48,945 nucleotides of DNA, from positions 1 through 48,945 of the forward strand of contig JAPDPR010000022.1 of assembly GCA_034506335.1 (NCBI GenBank), in the 5' to 3' direction. Shown here piece after piece: positions 16,179 to 24,760 of this stretch; positions within the stretch are counted from its first letter, which is position 1; every line of letters begins with the position of its first letter. Both the position numbers and the translations under genes were made by a program. Source of the DNA: a candidate division KSB1 bacterium (GTDB lineage: Bacteria > Zhuqueibacterota > Zhuqueibacteria > JANLFK01 > Oleimicrobiaceae). The notes beneath the pieces were generated by a model. The model had not been told where the DNA came from and ran no database searches. It saw only the letters and a list, made by a program, of their open reading frames with translations.

Positions 16179-19100
16179 GTGAATACTATCAAGGCAAGAT
16201 TTCTTCGATCGCAGGGGTATGTTCCCGGTCACCGGGAGGTGTGGACCTTCGGGGGCTGGATCATAGTGTTGGGAGCGCTGGTCTTCATGGCTCTGCAGCC
16301 CGTCTTGCCAGCGGCCACCGCGCAGACCGTCGGGACACTGCTGAGCGACTACTTCGGCGTAACCCTGCGGTTAGGCGTTGTGCCTCCGCAAGGGGGGCAC
16401 TCTTATCCGCCTACGGGGCGGCCGTTTGACCTGTCCAGCTTCGTGCCAACCCTTCGCCCACCGGGCTTGGAGATGCTCATCCCTGATTCGAGCTCTTACG
16501 GCAGCGATTGGTACGGATACTGGAGCTCCACCTCGGTTTCAGGACATGCGGACTACTGGGGTCAATGGCCCTCGGGCTCGGAGCCGTACGACGTGGAGGC
16601 ATACTATGCAAGCGTGGATCCGCAGAATTTCTACATCGCGGTGGTGACCTCATGTCCTGGTCCTCAGATTGGTGGCATCCACGAGACACGCAGCGGCTTG
16701 AACATCTGGATTAGACCTGGGGATCTGGCCCTCGATATGGGCCTGAATCCGCTCCGTACCACGGGCGGAGACAACTGGCGCTATGACTTTGGCGTGGACA
16801 TTGTTCATGAGCAGAAACCCATACCTTGGGAAGGGTCATACTCTGCAGTTATGCACGACAACGAGGTGGGGAGCGGATTGTACCGTACCAGCAACAGCGA
16901 CTGGTACACCAGCTGCGACAAGTACGCGACGACTGCGCACAAAGAGTACACGAATTTTGACCCCCTCGCTGCTGATTTCTCCGGCACCAAATTAGGGGAT
17001 GCCAGCGATGGTGTGCAAACCGCCTACTACCAGTACGACCTCAACCATGACGGCCAAGCGGACGGAAACGACCTTGAATGTGGCTATGCCACCTATGTAA
17101 TCGAGGCGGTTATCCCGAGGGCTTTGTTAGGGTCTGACAATCCCCAGCCAGGTGACACGGTCAAGGTCCGCTGGGTCGAGGGATGTCGCAACGACGGCAA
17201 CAGCAACCGGGGAGTGGCATTCCTGGTCATCGTGTTGGACGCTGCGCTGGGCGATCGCGTTTGGATGGACATTAATCGCAACGGAATCCAGGAGGAGGGC
17301 GAACCAGGCATCGAAGGGGTCGCCGTGTACCTTCTTTCGGAAAATAGCCAGCCCCTGGATACCACCTGGACCAACGCGAACGGCTTGTATGCCTTCTACG
17401 ACCTGCAACCGGGGAATTATCGGCTTCAGTTCGTTTTGCCGCCGGGGTACGGTTTCTCGCGGCAGGACCAGGGAAACAATGACGAGGTGGATTCCGATGT
17501 GGACCCATACACTGGACTCACAGGTGTCATCACTCTGAGCGAGGGCGAGAACAACTTTACCATCGACGCCGGGGCTTGCCGTTGTTCTGACTTTGGTGAT
17601 GCTCCAGACCCCACCTATCCCACGCTGTTGAGCAGTAACGGTGCCCGCCATTTGTTGGGTGATGTGTGGATGGGGGAAGCAAGGGACGCTGAATGGGACG
17701 GGCAGCCGGTTGATGGCGATACTGCTGGTGTGGACGACGAGGACGGCGTGGAATTTCTGGGCTCCTCGCCCGTGCGAGGCGGCCCCTATCAGCTCCCCTA
17801 TCGGCCTGGGTGGTTTGGTGCAGTGCGGATCACGGTGAGTGGCAGCGCGGACACCGCCTACCTCCATGCATGGTACGATTGGAACGCTGACGGGGATTGG
17901 GGCGACGAGGGCGAGACTCTTTTTACTGGGTACCCAGTGTCCGGAGCGGGTGTCTACGTGGTTGAGTTTTCAGTCCCCCAGAACGCAGTAGCTGGGGGAA
18001 GTTGGTCGCGCTTCCGCGTCGACGACGACAATACCAGTGGCCAACCCACAGGCGCAGCCCTGAACGGCGAAGTGGAGGACTATGACCCGACCACAGCACC
18101 AGTAGACGAGCCCCTCCTGCTTGACTTTGGCGACGCGCCAGATACGACTTATCCGAGCCATTGGATTAACGACGGAGCGGTGCATGTCATCGGGGACATT
18201 TGGTTGGGTTCCGGGGTGAGCGATGAGCTGGACACGAAGCAAATCGATCTGGATGAGTACGACGACGGAATCAACTTCCTCGGCTACTCGGAGGCTCCAG
18301 AGGGCCCATTCATCAACGGAGGGAGTTTCTCCCCCGGCGACTATGCCGCCATCGAATGGAACGCCAGCGGCGCCATTTCCGAGGAGCAGCCGGCCTACCT
18401 CCACATCTGGATCGACTGGGACCGAAGCGGCTCATGGGAACATCCGGAGGAGCTGGTCGTCGATACCGTTCTTGTCAGCACAGGCGTGGGACGAGCAGTG
18501 TTCCGCGCGCCCGAATGGTTGGCCGGCCAACCCCTTGGCACTACGTGGTTACGAGCACGGTTGGACCGGCAACCTGTAGGCACGCAGTTCCCTACCGGCA
18601 TGGCCGACAATGGGGAGGTGGAAGACTATGGTGACCTGCTGGTGGACATTGAGCTGAGTAGCTTTCAGGCGACCAGTGAGATCGGCAAAGTGGTGCTCAC
18701 CTGGCAGACGGAGAGCGAAACCGATAACCTCGGCTTTCACCTCTATCGGGCCGAAGGGGAGCGAGGCACTTATGCGCGCATTACCAGGGAGCTGATTAAA
18801 GGTGCAGGCACCTCCAACGAACGGCATGCTTACCGGTACGAGGACACCGAGGTTAAGGAAGGCGTGACGTACTTCTACCGCCTGGCGGACCTGGACTTTC
18901 GCGGGGGCATGCGTTTTCACGGACCTGTCTCAGTTACGGTGCGCACTGCCCCGCGCAGTTATGCGCTAGAGCAGAACTACCCGAATCCCTTTAACCCTAC
19001 GACTACCATCGCGTTCTGTCTGCAGGACGCTGGCTTCACCACCCTGCGGGTGTTCAACATGCTCGGGCAGGAGGTGAAAACCCTAGTGGAACGTGAGCTT

Positions 19101-19232
19101 ACCGCCGGCAGACACGAGGTCAGCTGGGATGGCACCGACAACCAAGGGAACCTGGTGCCCACTGGCCTGTACGTGTACACGCTGACGGTGAACGGCTATC
19201 GCGCGAGCAGGAAGATGGCGTTTACGCGCTAG
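16179..19232 (+). CDS. Large secreted SdrD_B + double GEVED protein with FlgD-like sorting tail
   Basis: 1017 residues from GTG 16179 behind GGAGGGAG. The signal peptide is long (~49 residues, ending 'PAATAQ'). Residues ~60-360 form an unassigned domain with some resemblance to CBM9-like folds (weak), including the Asp loop 'DLNHDGQADGND'. An SdrD_B-type domain (~355-465, 'LGDRVWMDINRNGIQEEGEPGI') and two GEVED domains (~468-645 and ~650-820, ending 'NGEVEDYD' and 'NGEVEDYG') follow. The C-terminus is the shared FN3-like module (~825-920) and FlgD-like tail (~925-1017, 'YPNPFNPTTTIAF'). It is a paralogue of the protein at 13584-15599, extended by a domain at the N-terminus and a second GEVED unit. 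Probably a surface or matrix structural protein. Confidence 0.85.
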   Translation: MNTIKARFLRSQGYVPGHREVWTFGGWIIVLGALVFMALQPVLPAATAQTVGTLLSDYFGVTLRLGVVPPQGGHSYPPTGRPFDLSSFVPTLRPPGLEMLIPDSSSYGSDWYGYWSSTSVSGHADYWGQWPSGSEPYDVEAYYASVDPQNFYIAVVTSCPGPQIGGIHETRSGLNIWIRPGDLALDMGLNPLRTTGGDNWRYDFGVDIVHEQKPIPWEGSYSAVMHDNEVGSGLYRTSNSDWYTSCDKYATTAHKEYTNFDPLAADFSGTKLGDASDGVQTAYYQYDLNHDGQADGNDLECGYATYVIEAVIPRALLGSDNPQPGDTVKVRWVEGCRNDGNSNRGVAFLVIVLDAALGDRVWMDINRNGIQEEGEPGIEGVAVYLLSENSQPLDTTWTNANGLYAFYDLQPGNYRLQFVLPPGYGFSRQDQGNNDEVDSDVDPYTGLTGVITLSEGENNFTIDAGACRCSDFGDAPDPTYPTLLSSNGARHLLGDVWMGEARDAEWDGQPVDGDTAGVDDEDGVEFLGSSPVRGGPYQLPYRPGWFGAVRITVSGSADTAYLHAWYDWNADGDWGDEGETLFTGYPVSGAGVYVVEFSVPQNAVAGGSWSRFRVDDDNTSGQPTGAALNGEVEDYDPTTAPVDEPLLLDFGDAPDTTYPSHWINDGAVHVIGDIWLGSGVSDELDTKQIDLDEYDDGINFLGYSEAPEGPFINGGSFSPGDYAAIEWNASGAISEEQPAYLHIWIDWDRSGSWEHPEELVVDTVLVSTGVGRAVFRAPEWLAGQPLGTTWLRARLDRQPVGTQFPTGMADNGEVEDYGDLLVDIELSSFQATSEIGKVVLTWQTESETDNLGFHLYRAEGERGTYARITRELIKGAGTSNERHAYRYEDTEVKEGVTYFYRLADLDFRGGMRFHGPVSVTVRTAPRSYALEQNYPNPFNPTTTIAFCLQDAGFTTLRVFNMLGQEVKTLVERELTAGRHEVSWDGTDNQGNLVPTGLYVYTLTVNGYRASRKMAFTR

Positions 19233-19265
19233 TCGACAATGGCCAAACCCACGCGAGGAACGGAG

Positions 19266-21464
19266 ATGAGGTCGACTGCACGACAACTGGGGCTCGCGGG
19301 CGTGGTGCTGGTGTGGTTAGGAGCGCCGGCTCGGAATGCCGTCGCCGATGGGGGGCAACTCAAGGAGCAGGGGCAGCCATTGCTGGCCGGGCGTTTGCTG
19401 GAGGCTGTCCAACTCTCTTCGCGTGCTTCTTTGGAAGAAGTGGAGCGGTGGGCTCACCGGCATGGGCTTGAGCTGCAGAACGGTCGGTTTGTCGTGGTGG
19501 CGGAGTTCGACCGAAGCGCCCTGGACGTGAAGCCAATGCTTATGGGTTACGGTGCGGAGGTCATCAAGAGCCGGGGGCAGCACGCAAGAATCGCCGTTCC
19601 TCTGGACCAGTTGGGACGCCTGGCCGCGGAGGCGGGGTGGGTTCGTTCCCTCAGAGAGCCGCTGCGACCCCTGGAACTAGTGACCAGCGAAGGGGTGTCC
19701 TTGACCAACGCCGACGGTTACCATGCCAACGGCTGGACCGGTGCGGGCATTAGGGTGGCGGTCATCGACGCTGGTTTTGGCAGCCTCGCCGAGGCCATTG
19801 CCCACGGTGAGCTCCCAACCGACGTTCACGTGGATGACTTTACCGGCACCGACATTGGCGGGACCACGCACGGCACCATGGTGGCCGAGGTAGTCCATGA
19901 CATGGCTCCGGAAAGTGAGCTCTACCTGATGAAGATCGGCGACGATCTGGATCTGGCGGAGGCGGTGGATTCCTGCATTGCCAGGGGGGTGCGAGTGATC
20001 AACCACTCCATGTGCTGGCCGAACGCCGGCCCTCTGGATGGCACCGGGCCCATCTGCAGCATTGTGGATGCGGCCTTTGCCCATGGAATCGTCTGGGTCA
20101 ACGCCGCAGGCAACCATGCCCTTCGCCATTACCGCGCGCAGTTCATGGATAGCGACGCAAATGGCTGGCACAACTTTGCCGAAGGCGGCGGCATTGATGA
20201 GTTCAACAGCCTCGGGGTGGTCAACGTGGGAGCATCGGTCGGCGTCTACCTGTCATGGAACGATTGGTGGTTGTCCGACCAGGACTACGACCTTTTCCTC
20301 TACTACTATGACACGGGCAGTGGCACATGGGTGCCCTATGACTCATCGACAACCCGACAGACCGGGAGCCAGTGGCCGGTGGAGAACCTGTCGGTGGTCA
20401 TGGACCGTTCCGTGGAGGTGGCCGTGCGAGTTCGCAAGACCAATGCCAGCGGGTCGCACGAGCTGACGCTGTTTACCAACTACTACACACTCGAATACCG
20501 TCATCAGGCGAGCAGCGTCTTGGTTCCCGGTGACGCGGCAAGTGCGCTGACAGTAGGGGCGGTTCCTGCCAGCCAGTGGAACAGTGGACCCCAGGCTTAC
20601 TACAGCTCCCAGGGTCCCACCTACGATGGCCGCATCAAGCCTGACCTCATGGGGCCGACCAGCGTCTCGGTGTACACCGGTGGCGGGCTCTTCTCCGGTA
20701 CCTCGGCGGCTGCACCTCACGTGGCTGGCTCAGCCGCGCTGCTACTCAGCCGTTATCCGGGATGGGGCCCAGTCGAGGTGATTGCCCGGTTGGAAGAATC
20801 GGTGTCTCACGACTTTGGCGAACCGGGCAAGGACAGTGTTTTTGGTGCTGGCACGGTGCATAACGACGAACTGGTGCCGGTGCAGTTGCTCGGTTTGCAG
20901 GCCGTCCAGGTGGGGGCTTGTGCTCGCGTGCATTGGGAGACGCAGAGCGAAACAGAGAACCTGGGCTTCGAGGTGTATCGAGCCGAGGACGGCCATGCCG
21001 ACCGCGTCAAGTTGACCGCGGAACTCATTTCGGGCGCCGGGACAACCAGTGAGAGGCACACGTACACCTATGACGACGCGCAGGTGCAGATTGGACGCCG
21101 GTACTTCTACTGGGTGGCAGACGTAGACTTCCGTGGTCGGCGCACCATGCATGGTCCGGTCGAGCTGACTGTCAGTGCCTTGCCGGGTGGCTATGCGTTG
21201 GAGCAGAACAGTCCGAATCCGTTCAATCCCACCACCCGCATTACCTTTTCGCTGCCAGAGGAGGGCCACGTGACGGTCAAGATCTACGACGTGCTTGGAC
21301 GCTCCGTGAAAACCTTAGTTGCGGAGCACTTGCGTGCCGGGGTCCATACCGTGGCCTGGGATGGGACTGACTACTTGGGAACGGCGCTGCCGGGCGGGAT
21401 CTACCTCTGCACAATGCAGGTGAACTCTTTTTCCGCCTCGCGCAGGATGGTCCTGGTGCGTTGA
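19266..21464 (+). CDS. Secreted subtilisin-like serine protease (family S8) with FlgD-like sorting tail
   Basis: 732 residues. ATG 19266 is preferred over ATG 19239 because GAGGAACGGAG precedes it and the protein then opens with a good signal peptide ('MRSTARQLGLAGVVLVWLG'). A propeptide-like region (~35-135) precedes the S8 domain. The catalytic triad is visible: Asp168 (VAVIDAGFG), His202 (GTTHGTMVAE) and Ser480 (FSGTSAAAPHVAG), with oxyanion Asn283 (NAAGNHA). The S8 core is long because of an insert between Asn283 and Ser480. The shared FN3-like module (~540-635) and FlgD-like tail ('NSPNPFNPTTRITF', ~640-732) follow. It starts 33 bp after the preceding stop, so co-transcription is likely. 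It may process co-secreted proteins or degrade external ones; substrate unknown. Confidence 0.95.
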   Translation: MRSTARQLGLAGVVLVWLGAPARNAVADGGQLKEQGQPLLAGRLLEAVQLSSRASLEEVERWAHRHGLELQNGRFVVVAEFDRSALDVKPMLMGYGAEVIKSRGQHARIAVPLDQLGRLAAEAGWVRSLREPLRPLELVTSEGVSLTNADGYHANGWTGAGIRVAVIDAGFGSLAEAIAHGELPTDVHVDDFTGTDIGGTTHGTMVAEVVHDMAPESELYLMKIGDDLDLAEAVDSCIARGVRVINHSMCWPNAGPLDGTGPICSIVDAAFAHGIVWVNAAGNHALRHYRAQFMDSDANGWHNFAEGGGIDEFNSLGVVNVGASVGVYLSWNDWWLSDQDYDLFLYYYDTGSGTWVPYDSSTTRQTGSQWPVENLSVVMDRSVEVAVRVRKTNASGSHELTLFTNYYTLEYRHQASSVLVPGDAASALTVGAVPASQWNSGPQAYYSSQGPTYDGRIKPDLMGPTSVSVYTGGGLFSGTSAAAPHVAGSAALLLSRYPGWGPVEVIARLEESVSHDFGEPGKDSVFGAGTVHNDELVPVQLLGLQAVQVGACARVHWETQSETENLGFEVYRAEDGHADRVKLTAELISGAGTTSERHTYTYDDAQVQIGRRYFYWVADVDFRGRRTMHGPVELTVSALPGGYALEQNSPNPFNPTTRITFSLPEEGHVTVKIYDVLGRSVKTLVAEHLRAGVHTVAWDGTDYLGTALPGGIYLCTMQVNSFSASRRMVLVR

Positions 21465-21725
21465 GGCAGGGGACGGGGAGCGGCCCTAAGGGCTGGGGGA
21501 AGCATTGAAATCATGGGCTGCACGAGAGCAAACGAACGAAAGGAGGTGAGCGAACGCGGCCGAAATGATCCATGGTGAGGTGTGAGGGACGCGGAGGTTC
21601 ATTTCCGGCTAGCGCCCAGACAAACAGTGCACTGCATCGCCAGACCTCGGACAGAGCGGTCCGCGGCGCCTTGGGCGAAAAGATCGCAAGGTCCGCTCGT
21701 ACATCCCCCACGAGGAGGAGCGTAC

Positions 21726-22046
21726 ATGGACAACTTAGCGGTGGCGATCGCGCTCTTGGGTGCTGGGGTCTTGGGTATGGGTTGGTTCAGTTGGAGCGCT
21801 AGATCACCTCAAGCAGCCAGGTTCCGCCCTCACACAGCAGAGTCACCGTCCTCACAGCAGCGCTTCAAGCGTTACGATGTGAGGACCCCAGGAACTGCAA
21901 CGCCGAAACTCGTTGCATTCTGTCGCAGCAGCTCGGCCATGTTCCTGCGGGAAGACCGGAGCAACATCTACGTGACCTACGTGATGCACAAAGAGGAGCC
22001 CCCACAACAGGGGACCTGTGGCGGAGACATCCCTCGGCCGGAGTGA
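21726..22046 (+). CDS. Small hypothetical single-pass membrane protein
   Basis: 106 residues from ATG 21726 behind a strong CGAGGAGGAGCG site; the same frame is open upstream to 21582, but that part looks non-coding. One hydrophobic helix (~4-24, 'LAVAIALLGAGVLGMGWFSW') is followed by a basic, Ser/Pro-rich region with no recognised domain and two cysteines near the end. It lies alone between the subtilase and the next secreted-protein gene. I do not recognise the family, and the function is unknown. The ribosome-binding site and helix support a real gene, but it is short and could be spurious. Confidence 0.5.
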   Translation: MDNLAVAIALLGAGVLGMGWFSWSARSPQAARFRPHTAESPSSQQRFKRYDVRTPGTATPKLVAFCRSSSAMFLREDRSNIYVTYVMHKEEPPQQGTCGGDIPRPE

Positions 22047-22127
22047 GGCGGCCAGGATGTTTCCCTGACATCGCGATGGCGCGCAGATGGAAGCGTAAGA
22101 GAGACCAGAGGTATCGAGACGTTGTCC

Positions 22128-22238
22128 GGCAGGGTGCACACACCGCAAAAGCTGGCAAAGTCAAAAGTCTCAGGGCTCTCTTCGGAACCAAGCTCACGCC
22201 GTCACCCTGCCCGCGCGGACGATTGTCCAGCGGGCAGG
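22128..22238 (+). promoter_or_regulatory. Candidate RNA switch: two mutually exclusive G+C-rich stems
   Basis: GGCAGGGTG (22128-22136) pairs perfectly with CACCCTGCC (22203-22211). Part of that second strand also belongs to CCTGCCCGC (22206-22214), which pairs perfectly with GCGGGCAGG (22230-22238), with an inner GGAC/GTCC helix. The two pairings exclude each other, as in riboswitches and attenuators. The 66-nt loop of the first stem matches no aptamer I know. There is no T-run, and the next gene starts 375 bp away, so control of it is speculative. Confidence 0.3.
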
Positions 22239-22612
22239 AACGGCGGCCGACGAGAGAGATCAGGTGCACATCCAGAGCCAGGAATAGAGCAAGAAGGCAA
22301 GGAGAACAATCGTGGTTTCACATAGATGCAGGGGCATCGCAGAGTAGAGAGGCAGCTGAAAGAATGAGACAGGAGGCGGGAATTGCTGGCAGAGAAAAGA
22401 GAACAATTGCACGGAGGGCCGTGCTGGAGGACAGCAGGCCCTTGGAACAACACGGTTGGAGCTTCGAGGGTTAGATGTCTGTAACGAAGATGCCCCAAGA
22501 GTGCCCGATTGGAGGTCTTGGGGGGTGGAGGGCTGGGCGTGCAGGCGAGTTCGGGCGACTCATTTCTACCACGCGCTCGGCATCCACGAAGTAGAAAGAA
22601 GGAGGGCCAAGC
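22239..22612 (+). other. 374-bp intergenic region, no supported gene
   Basis: Purine-rich sequence. An ORF running through 22043-22474 is very Arg-rich and uses AGA/AGG codons unlike the neighbouring genes, so it is not accepted. The ribosome-binding site of the next gene (AAGGAGGG) is at its end. Confidence 0.5.
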
Positions 22613-24553
22613 ATGAGTGCGGCAAGGAAACACAGGAACACTGCATTCCTTTGGGGAATGCTGGGAATGGGGATAGTGGCTGGTCTGGCCTTGCTGGCCA
22701 GAAGTGAGCGGATCTGTGCCAAGGAACTCGACGGGGACGATTACATGCAGGTGACCCTGCCGCCAATTACCGGGCATGTCGCTCTCGTTGCGGGCGGCGT
22801 TGGGATGGTCGAAGGGAGTGGGAGCTTCACGATTACCGTGCCGCCGGATGCAACGGTGGAGGCCGCATACCTGTATTGGGCGGGCCAGGACAGTGATTCT
22901 CCCCCCAATCACATAGGCGACCCAGAGATCGCCGTGAAGATCGATGCTTCCGCGCCCATCACCGTTGTTGGGCAGTTGATCGGGATGACGACGGCCATCG
23001 CAGGACGATTCCGCTTCAGTTATCGGGTTGATATCACCTCCATGATCACCCCTGGAACCCATAACGTCACGCTGTCCGGGTTTGACCCTGGCCTGCTGGG
23101 TTCATCCGGACGGGCATTCGGAGGTGGCATCTTGGTGGTATACAGCGCTCCCGACCTGCCGCTGGCGACGGTGTCGATCGCCGATGGTGTGGATTATTTC
23201 CTTTTCTCCAAGTTCCATCCCACCAGTCAGTTACTGCGGTTCAGCTTCGTTCCTGCTCTCGTCAACCGCGAGACGGAGCTGCTTTTGATGGTGGGGGGTG
23301 TGGAAGAAGACGAGGCCAACGGCCTTTGGTACCAGGTCGGCGGCGACGCGATTCCGGCAGGCAGCATCGTGGACGCGCCAGGAGCGGTGGATTATGACAA
23401 CTCCTCTAGCACCGTCGCGGGCGAGGACACCGACCCGTTCCATTCGGTCAACGGTGCAGAATGGGACAATTTGGCCATGAGCATTGAGGTGCCTGCGCAC
23501 GCGTCCTGGTTAGCGCTTCAGATCGAGTCGCAGTCCGACAGCCCCTACGGCAAGCGCTCAGCCAGCGGCGTGTGGGTTGTCTGTGCGCTAAAACTGCCGG
23601 TCGTCGGCCTCGGCTCCATTGGCGACCTGGTGTGGAACGACGCCAACGGCAACGGCACTCAGGACGAGGGCGAGCAGGGCATCGATGGGGTCAAAGTGGT
23701 GTTGCAGCGGAGCGGCGAGGAGGGGATGACCACGTTCACCATCACCGGTGATAACCCTGCCACAGAGGAAGAGGAGCATGGCTGGTACCGCTTCACCGGC
23801 CTTGTTGCGGGTGTGTACACCGTCGACGTGGTGGACGCGACGTTACCCGTGAACTTCGCCGGCCTGCCCCCGATCCTCACCACGGCAGGCGACCCCTTGG
23901 TGGTTGAACTCGGCGAGGGCCAGGACTATGACGAGGCAGACTTTGGCTACATGGAAAACCCAGTGCCTGTGGAGTTGCTCTCCTTCTCGGCCGTTTGGCA
24001 CGATGCCCAGGTCCATCTACGCTGGACTACTGCCTCCGAGACGGAGAACATGGGCTTTGACGTGTACCGGGCCGAAGCAGAAGAAGGGCCCTTCATCAAA
24101 GCGAACAAAACCCTCATTCCGGGCGCGGGTAATGCCACCGGGCTAAACACCTACAGTTACGTGGACCGTGAGGTCGATCCCGCGAAAGGCTACTACTACA
24201 AGCTCGCCGACGTGGACTATCGCGGCCGCGTACGGTTCCACGGGCCCATCTCGGTGGCATCCAGTTCAGTGCCGATGGACTATGAGCTGCACCAAAACTA
24301 CCCGAACCCCTTCAACCCGGAAACAACGATCCGCTTCCAGGTGAAGGCTGAGGGGCGGGTGTGGCTGGGCATCTACAATGCCGCGGGTCAGCTGGTGCGG
24401 CGTCTGGCCGACGAGACCATGAGTGCAGGATACCACGCCTTGGTGTGGAACGGGAAAGGCGAGGCTGGCGAGCTCTTGCCGAGTGGCACCTACTTTTGCG
24501 TGATGCGCGTGAACGGCATCGAAGTGAGCAAGAAGATCGTGCTCACCAGGTAG
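22613..24553 (+). CDS. Secreted protein with DUF3344-like and SdrD_B domains and FlgD-like sorting tail
   Basis: 646 residues from ATG 22613 behind GGAGGG, with an N-terminal hydrophobic signal (~10-29). The first ~320 residues form a β-rich domain ('AAYLYWAGQD', 'GTHNVTLSGFD', 'GGGILVVYSAPD') resembling DUF3344-type surface domains; this match is from memory. An SdrD_B-type domain follows (~338-445, 'IGDLVWNDANGNGTQDEGEQGI'). The C-terminus is the shared FN3-like module (~450-555, 'ETENMGFDVYRAE', 'LIPGAGN') and FlgD-like tail (~560-646, 'YPNPFNPETTIRF'). A strong hairpin 42 bp after the stop suggests the transcript ends there. No enzyme motif is seen; it is probably structural. Confidence 0.8.
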   Translation: MSAARKHRNTAFLWGMLGMGIVAGLALLARSERICAKELDGDDYMQVTLPPITGHVALVAGGVGMVEGSGSFTITVPPDATVEAAYLYWAGQDSDSPPNHIGDPEIAVKIDASAPITVVGQLIGMTTAIAGRFRFSYRVDITSMITPGTHNVTLSGFDPGLLGSSGRAFGGGILVVYSAPDLPLATVSIADGVDYFLFSKFHPTSQLLRFSFVPALVNRETELLLMVGGVEEDEANGLWYQVGGDAIPAGSIVDAPGAVDYDNSSSTVAGEDTDPFHSVNGAEWDNLAMSIEVPAHASWLALQIESQSDSPYGKRSASGVWVVCALKLPVVGLGSIGDLVWNDANGNGTQDEGEQGIDGVKVVLQRSGEEGMTTFTITGDNPATEEEEHGWYRFTGLVAGVYTVDVVDATLPVNFAGLPPILTTAGDPLVVELGEGQDYDEADFGYMENPVPVELLSFSAVWHDAQVHLRWTTASETENMGFDVYRAEAEEGPFIKANKTLIPGAGNATGLNTYSYVDREVDPAKGYYYKLADVDYRGRVRFHGPISVASSSVPMDYELHQNYPNPFNPETTIRFQVKAEGRVWLGIYNAAGQLVRRLADETMSAGYHALVWNGKGEAGELLPSGTYFCVMRVNGIEVSKKIVLTR

Positions 24554-24594
24554 CAAGCGCGGGGAAGCAGGCAGGTCACAGATGAGAGGGTGAA

Positions 24595-24622
24595 GGCTAC
24601 GGTGGCTCAGCCCACCGTAGCC
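24595..24622 (+). terminator. Strong 11-bp hairpin, probable terminator
   Basis: GGCTACGGTGG (24595-24605) pairs perfectly with CCACCGTAGCC (24612-24622) over a 6-nt loop. No T-run follows directly; a T8 tract lies ~85 bp on (24708-24715). It separates the preceding gene from the gene pair at 24761-27574. Confidence 0.55.
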
Positions 24623-24721
24623 CAGCCCAGCATGGGCAGGTGAAGCGGATGCGCAGATTGGTACAGGTAGACTTGGGTGACCGTCAATAGAGCGTGGAAC
24701 GGAAGGTTTTTTTTGAACTCG

Positions 24722-24742
24722 TGGTTAATAATTTCTTCTTCG
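24722..24742 (+). repeat. 21-bp A+T-rich direct repeat, copy 2
   Basis: Identical to 16016-16036. It ends 18 bp before ATG 24761 and follows a T8 tract by six bases, which suggests a role in transcription or translation initiation of the downstream gene. It resembles no promoter class clearly. Confidence 0.6.
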
Positions 24743-24760
24743 TGGAGTCAAACCAAGGCG

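Noticed and set aside
22128-22238. Possible cyclic-di-GMP (GEMM) riboswitch because of GCAAA-type segments
   Set aside because: The conserved GGGACGCAAAGCC core and receptor layout are not present.
22043-22474. 143-codon frame overlapping the preceding stop as GTGA
   Set aside because: Extremely Arg-rich with many AGA/AGG codons unlike neighbouring genes, no domain, and it runs through the paired stems at 22128-22238.
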